This document shows positions 5,421-8,851 of a stretch of 8,851 bases of DNA, one piece after another. Origin of the DNA: Phycisphaerae bacterium (GTDB lineage: Bacteria > Planctomycetota > Phycisphaerae > Phycisphaerales > SM1A02); the NCBI GenBank assembly GCA_016873375.1, contig VGXJ01000055.1, positions 1 to 8,851 on the forward strand, written 5' to 3'. A program made the position numbers and the translations under genes. The stretch's first letter is position 1. Every line of letters begins with the position of its first letter. The notes below the pieces were generated by a model, which ran no database searches, had not been told where the DNA came from, and saw only the letters and a list, made by a program, of their open reading frames with translations.

Positions 5421-7937
5421 TCACGGTTCGCAGGCACCAAAGGCCGTCAGCATCAGGCCAAGGTCGGCGCCATCGGTGATGCCGTCGCCATTGAGATCGC
5501 CCAGCGGCGTGAGCTCCCACGCGCCGATCAACAGGCCCAGGTCGGCACCATTGACTTGACCATCGCCGGTCAGGTCAGCAGCACAGGTCGGTGCAGGCGC
5601 CGTGCCCATGATTGATGCACCGTCGCTGTGCGCGACGACGGTCAGTGCGCCCCCAATGGCCACCCCAGCCGGCGCACGCGAGAGCGTGGGCGAGGGGCCC
5701 ATGCGCCACGCATTGCCCTCGCGCACGAAGGTCTGCAGCCGGGCCGAGGTTGGCAGCGCGATCATGCCCGAACCCGCGGCGATCCAGCTGCCGGTCGCGG
5801 GGCCGGTCAGGGCCTCGCGCCACAGCCCATCGGCCGTGGCGCTCCAGGCCGCGAGCGACGTCCCTGGGAACGCCACCACATCACCGTGCATGGCGAAGCT
5901 GCTGATCGTCGTCGGTGCGGGCAGCGCCGTGATCTCAGTCCACACCGACCCCGTGCGCTCGAAGATCGTGGACCACGCCGAACCGCTGCCGACCGCGAGT
6001 CGATCGCCCGAGAGCTGCACGATGCGGCCGATCCGACCGTTGCTGACCGCAGGGTTCTGCACGAGTGTGGCTTCGCTCGTCCAGATGCCGTTGACCAGTC
6101 GCAGCACGTCCACACGGCCCGCATTCACCACGGTGCCGGTCGAACCGCCCGCAGCATTGGGTTCGCCGATCACCAGCGTGTCGCCATCGAGTGCAAGCGT
6201 GCTGCGGCGCGACTGCGTGCCGATTGCCGGCACGAGATCGATGACCTGCTCGGCGTTCCAGATGCCGCCCGATCGCACGAAGGTGACGACATCCTCGCCG
6301 TCCACCGTGCGTGTGGCGATGCGCTGGCCATCGGCGGCCACCGCCAGGCCGACCTGCCGGCCATCGGGCGAAACAAGCGTGGTCTCGAGGTACCAGACCC
6401 CGTTGATCGAGCGATACACATCAACGCCACCGCCTGTGCCCGTGCAGCCGACGGCGTAGAAGCCATCGCCCACGGCGATGCCGCCATTGGAGAAGCCGCG
6501 CGTCTCGATGCTGATCTGGTCGGGGACGAACATGGCTACAGGAGTATCGCCACAGATCGCCGGTGGGCCGGCACCGATCGGTGTAGTGGCCAGGAGCAGA
6601 TCGCCGCCGCAAGTCACCAGGTGGAACTCTCGGCCAGTGCCGGGTGAGCCCGCGATGGTGCAGGCCGGCAGAGTGCCGCCCCACGATTGCGCGATGCGCC
6701 ACACAGCATCGGGTGACGGCGTGCCAACGACCTGCAGGGCGACCGTGGTCGCTTCAGGGGTGATCGTCATCGCAGGTGCGCTGAAGGCGAATGAACTGCC
6801 CGGTACCGCATCGAGTTCGACGGTGATCACATCGTCGGCGCCCTTGCGGGTGATCGAGGTGGTCGATTCGATCGAGCCGCCTGATCGCACGATCGTGGTG
6901 CCAACGCCATCGCGACCAAGCGTGATCGTTCCGCCAGCCCGCAGCGAACCGCCATTCACCTCCAGCGTGCCGCGCGACAGGGGCAGCGTTGGGCTGCCGA
7001 CATCAGGGCCACGCTCGGCCACGGTCACTGGGCCGCTGGTCGACATGGTTCCGGTGAGCGTGAGCGCGCCCTGACCTTGCATGCCGATCACGGCTTGGCC
7101 GAGGACATCAAGGTTGGCGGCGTTGAGCGTGCCGCTCGCGGTTGGGTTCTGCCCGAGGACGAGCATGCCGCAACGGGCCGTCGTACCCGTTCGTGCCACG
7201 CCGCTGCCGAACTTACCGATCGTGAACGCACCACTGATCGACACAGGCCCCGCAGGGGGCAACGATGTGCTCGACGAGACCAACCCCGTCAGCGACCCGA
7301 CGCCAGTGCCGAGCGTGCCCAGCTCGAGCGAGCCAGCGGTGAGCGTGGCCGAGCCCGTGTGCTGCAGGCTGCCGGTGCCAGCAACGCCGATCCGCAGCGC
7401 ACCATCGATCGTGAAGGTCGAGAACCCGTTCATGCGTGCATCACCCTGCGCGTTGTTGACCGTGGCAAGGTCGAACGACGCGGCGCGGATCGACGTGCCG
7501 CTCAGCGTCAAGCTGCCAAGGAACCCACTGGTGTCGCCGACCACCAGGGCCGGCGAGAACGCGCCCGACCAGCCCAGGTCAAGCGGGCCACCGGTACCAA
7601 GGTTGACATAGCCCCGGCGAACGATGAGCCGGAGCGCGCTGCTGCCGGACAACGGCATTGAGACCGTCGGTGTGCCGAGGTTCGAGAAGATCGCCGTCGA
7701 CGTTGCATCCGGCGCACCGGCGGACCATCGCGCCGGATCGCTCCACGCGCCATTGGTGGTCGAGGTCCAGGTGGTGTCGGCTGCGCTGGCCACGCTGCAC
7801 ATGGCAAGCGTGGCGAGCCATGGGGCGGTGCGCCCAGCGATGCATGGACCACGACTGCAGTGGTCTGCAGGCATCGACGCGCAGCCAGTGCTGTTGCGCG
7901 CCGTGGCCTGGGATCGATGGTTGGTGTGTCGTGGCAT
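5421..7937 (-). CDS. Secreted beta-repeat / FG-GAP-like propeller protein with C-terminal dockerin-like domain
   Basis: The 838-residue product starts at ATG 7935-7937, chosen because GAGGAG (complement of 7945-7950) lies 7 bases upstream. The frame remains open further upstream, but that part overlaps the preceding gene. A long polar N-terminus precedes a hydrophobic segment (TAPWLATLAMCSVASA, about 37-52), a signal peptide with probable cleavage after A-S-A. Residues about 53-373 are Gly/Ser/Thr-rich beta repeats with NGAWSDPARW near the start and GxLxAxxLxVxGxAxIGxxGxGxLTLTG units, resembling T5SS/PEP-CTERM-associated repeats and predicting a beta-helix. Residues about 464-778 carry six G-x-W motifs (Trp515, 560, 619, 666, 706, 744) alternating with D-G-D-T-L-V-I-G-like strands, as in FG-GAP propellers. 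The C-terminus has two calcium loops, Asp788-Asp799 and Asp814-Asp825, bracketed by Cys785 and Cys836. No enzyme active site or PEP-CTERM tail is seen. A structural or adhesive surface role is inferred. Confidence 0.88.
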   Translation of the reverse strand: MPRHTNHRSQATARNSTGCASMPADHCSRGPCIAGRTAPWLATLAMCSVASAADTTWTSTTNGAWSDPARWSAGAPDATSTAIFSNLGTPTVSMPLSGSSALRLIVRRGYVNLGTGGPLDLGWSGAFSPALVVGDTSGFLGSLTLSGTSIRAASFDLATVNNAQGDARMNGFSTFTIDGALRIGVAGTGSLQHTGSATLTAGSLELGTLGTGVGSLTGLVSSSTSLPPAGPVSISGAFTIGKFGSGVARTGTTARCGMLVLGQNPTASGTLNAANLDVLGQAVIGMQGQGALTLTGTMSTSGPVTVAERGPDVGSPTLPLSRGTLEVNGGSLRAGGTITLGRDGVGTTIVRSGGSIESTTSITRKGADDVITVELDAVPGSSFAFSAPAMTITPEATTVALQVVGTPSPDAVWRIAQSWGGTLPACTIAGSPGTGREFHLVTCGGDLLLATTPIGAGPPAICGDTPVAMFVPDQISIETRGFSNGGIAVGDGFYAVGCTGTGGGVDVYRSINGVWYLETTLVSPDGRQVGLAVAADGQRIATRTVDGEDVVTFVRSGGIWNAEQVIDLVPAIGTQSRRSTLALDGDTLVIGEPNAAGGSTGTVVNAGRVDVLRLVNGIWTSEATLVQNPAVSNGRIGRIVQLSGDRLAVGSGSAWSTIFERTGSVWTEITALPAPTTISSFAMHGDVVAFPGTSLAAWSATADGLWREALTGPATGSWIAAGSGMIALPTSARLQTFVREGNAWRMGPSPTLSRAPAGVAIGGALTVVAHSDGASIMGTAPAPTCAADLTGDGQVNGADLGLLIGAWELTPLGDLNGDGITDGADLGLMLTAFGACEP
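5424..5585 (-). other. Dockerin-like paired calcium-loop domain (within the secreted protein)
   Basis: This is residues 785-838 of the minus-strand protein. Two loops follow the EF-hand pattern D-x-N/T-x-D-G-x-x-x-G-x-D: DLTGDGQVNGAD and DLNGDGITDGAD, each followed by LGLL or LGLM and a short helix. A Cys pair brackets the module. Duplicated loops of this form occur at the C-termini of many planctomycete exported proteins. Unlike clostridial dockerins, their partner (cohesin or other anchor) is generally not known. Confidence 0.85.
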
Positions 7938-7944
7938 GGTTGGT

Positions 7945-7950
7945 CTCCTC
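7945..7950 (-). promoter_or_regulatory. Ribosome binding site of the dockerin-like protein, overlapping the upstream stop codon
   Basis: Read on the minus strand, GAGGAG lies 7 bases before ATG 7937. Its first two bases are the last two of the TGA that ends the pseudopilin-like gene. This overlap fixes the start codon and implies translational coupling of the two genes. Confidence 0.75.
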
Positions 7951-8851
7951 ACTTGGCCGAGAGCAGATCTCGACCGAGGATGCCCTTGGTCGTCAGCACG
8001 GAGTGCGAGGTTTTCGAACCGTCGATCGAGAGGTTGCCGAAGTAGCCATTCGCGCCCAGTGGCGTATCGCGGCTCCACAGTCCATCGAGGCCACGCTTGA
8101 TGAGTGACGCATCGTCAGCGATCGCGTCGGCATTAGGCAGCAGCCACACATGGCCGTCGTAGAAAAGCGTGGCGGGCGTCGATGCGGCGCTTGCGTTGTA
8201 GTTGCGGGTGGTGGTAGTCCCGAAACTGGTGGCCGGGCCTCCTCCACCTTGGCACCAGTTGTGCTCGAAGGTGAGCGACTTGAGTTCGGGATACGCCGCG
8301 CCGAAGAGCGATTGACGCTGCCAGGCATTGGCGTACGAGCTGGGGTTGCGGAAACCGCCCTCTGAGGCAGCGCGGAACACACCTGGATCCCACATCGCCG
8401 ACGACGCCACGGCGTAGCTGCTGCCGATGAGCGTTGGCGAAGTGAAGATGAACTCGCCCGGGTAGTCGAAGAGTCCTCGCGCCTGCCGGTAGGTGTTGCG
8501 GTCGTTGGGCGCGAAGTACACCGGGTCGAAGTAGCGCCCGTTCAGGTACTGGTGGAAAGAGCGCACGGCGAGCAGTCGCCACGAGCCGGAGTAGCCCGTG
8601 GTGCCACCGAAGTCCATGGGCTGGTAGATCGGCCAGTTGCCGCAGTTGCCGGGATAGTTGGGCGGGCAGACACCGCCGCCGAGCCAATACGCCCACAGGC
8701 CACCGGCCAGGTCCTGCCCAAGGATGACCTGCGGCGGGCACTCAAGCTGCAGGTACTGGCTGCAGTTCCCGTTGGTCAGGCCGAACTCGCTGCGGTGCGC
8801 GCACCACTGCAGCCCATTGTTGTCGCCCGCATAGAGCGCGTGCGCCGTGCC
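7949..8851 (-). CDS. Pseudopilin-like protein, C-terminal 300 residues (5' end outside window)
   Basis: The frame is open from the right edge (8849-8851 = Gly) to TGA at 7949-7951, giving 300 visible residues. ATG 8617 is internal, because the upstream reading continues in protein-like sequence: GTAHALYAGDNNGLQW, then ILGQDLAGGLWAYWLGGG. The opening H-x-x-Y-x-x-D-N-x-G pattern is what follows the N-terminal helix of planctomycete type II secretion or type IV pilin-like proteins (DUF1559-type). The box TLFYDGHVWLLP (229-240) is like their conserved C-terminal D-G-H/S segment. The expected prepilin cleavage/methylation site would lie outside the window. The visible part is rich in aromatic residues and has six cysteines (17, 30, 38, 62, 70, 200), enough for three disulfides. 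It would be a membrane-anchored or filament subunit with an exported globular domain. It sits 11 bases upstream of the dockerin-like gene, so the two should share a transcript. The pilin assignment rests on these motifs only. Confidence 0.65.
   Translation of the reverse strand, partial: GTAHALYAGDNNGLQWCAHRSEFGLTNGNCSQYLQLECPPQVILGQDLAGGLWAYWLGGGVCPPNYPGNCGNWPIYQPMDFGGTTGYSGSWRLLAVRSFHQYLNGRYFDPVYFAPNDRNTYRQARGLFDYPGEFIFTSPTLIGSSYAVASSAMWDPGVFRAASEGGFRNPSSYANAWQRQSLFGAAYPELKSLTFEHNWCQGGGGPATSFGTTTTRNYNASAASTPATLFYDGHVWLLPNADAIADDASLIKRGLDGLWSRDTPLGANGYFGNLSIDGSKTSHSVLTTKGILGRDLLSAK

Noticed and set aside
5602..6647. Two long plus-strand open frames antisense to the dockerin-like protein gene
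   Set aside because: Low-complexity Arg/Ala/Pro/Ser translations with no recognisable domain. The minus strand has a coherent signal peptide, repeats and calcium loops.
7938..8078. Extension of the dockerin-like gene upstream of ATG 7937
   Set aside because: It would overlap the pseudopilin-like gene in another frame and ignores the well-placed GAGGAG. The translated extension is charged and has no family resemblance.
1..8851. CRISPR array, IS element, tRNA/rRNA, toxin-antitoxin or phage genes
   Set aside because: Looked for on both strands. There are no regularly spaced direct repeats, no transposase or integrase motifs, no tRNA-like cloverleaf and no small gene pairs with such features.

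Overview
The window is GC-rich bacterial DNA, densely coding, with few conventional Shine-Dalgarno sites. It most likely comes from a planctomycete of the Phycisphaerae type. The main evidence is the C-terminus of the large minus-strand gene: two dockerin-like calcium-binding loops of the form D-L-N-G-D-G-x-x-x-G-A-D-L-G-L, bracketed by two cysteines. Supporting evidence is a pseudopilin-like gene ending in an F-Y-D-G-H-V box, and a large secreted protein joining a transglutaminase-like and an esterase-like domain. The assignment is inferred from protein style only; there is no rRNA or other marker gene.

Layout: The plus strand carries four genes: the tail of an unidentified protein (3-134), an Old Yellow Enzyme-type flavin ene-reductase (268-1362), a secreted two-enzyme-domain protein (1456-3906) and an acyl-CoA dehydrogenase (4089-5321). 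Gaps of about 90 to 180 bases separate these genes. Hairpins lie in or near the last three junctions, so they are probably not one tight operon. The minus strand carries two genes that converge on the dehydrogenase: a pseudopilin-like protein entering from the right edge (8851-7949), then, 11 bases downstream, a secreted beta-repeat/propeller/dockerin-like protein (7937-5421). The convergent junction (5322-5420) holds two perfect hairpins, one shaped like a Rho-independent terminator.

How the genes might work together: The reductase and the dehydrogenase are cytoplasmic flavoenzymes acting on activated C=C bonds and on acyl-CoA thioesters. They have no visible shared pathway. The secreted protein and the minus-strand pair belong to the cell envelope or the outside. 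The pseudopilin and dockerin-like protein almost certainly share a transcript, because the ribosome site of the second overlaps the stop codon of the first. A link in surface display or secretion is plausible but unproven.

I see no mobile element, CRISPR array, tRNA, rRNA or obvious defence system. The points most worth a second look are the domain combinations of the two large secreted proteins, a triple 14-residue repeat just after a signal peptide, and the pseudopilin/dockerin gene pair. None amounts to convincing evidence of a new system.
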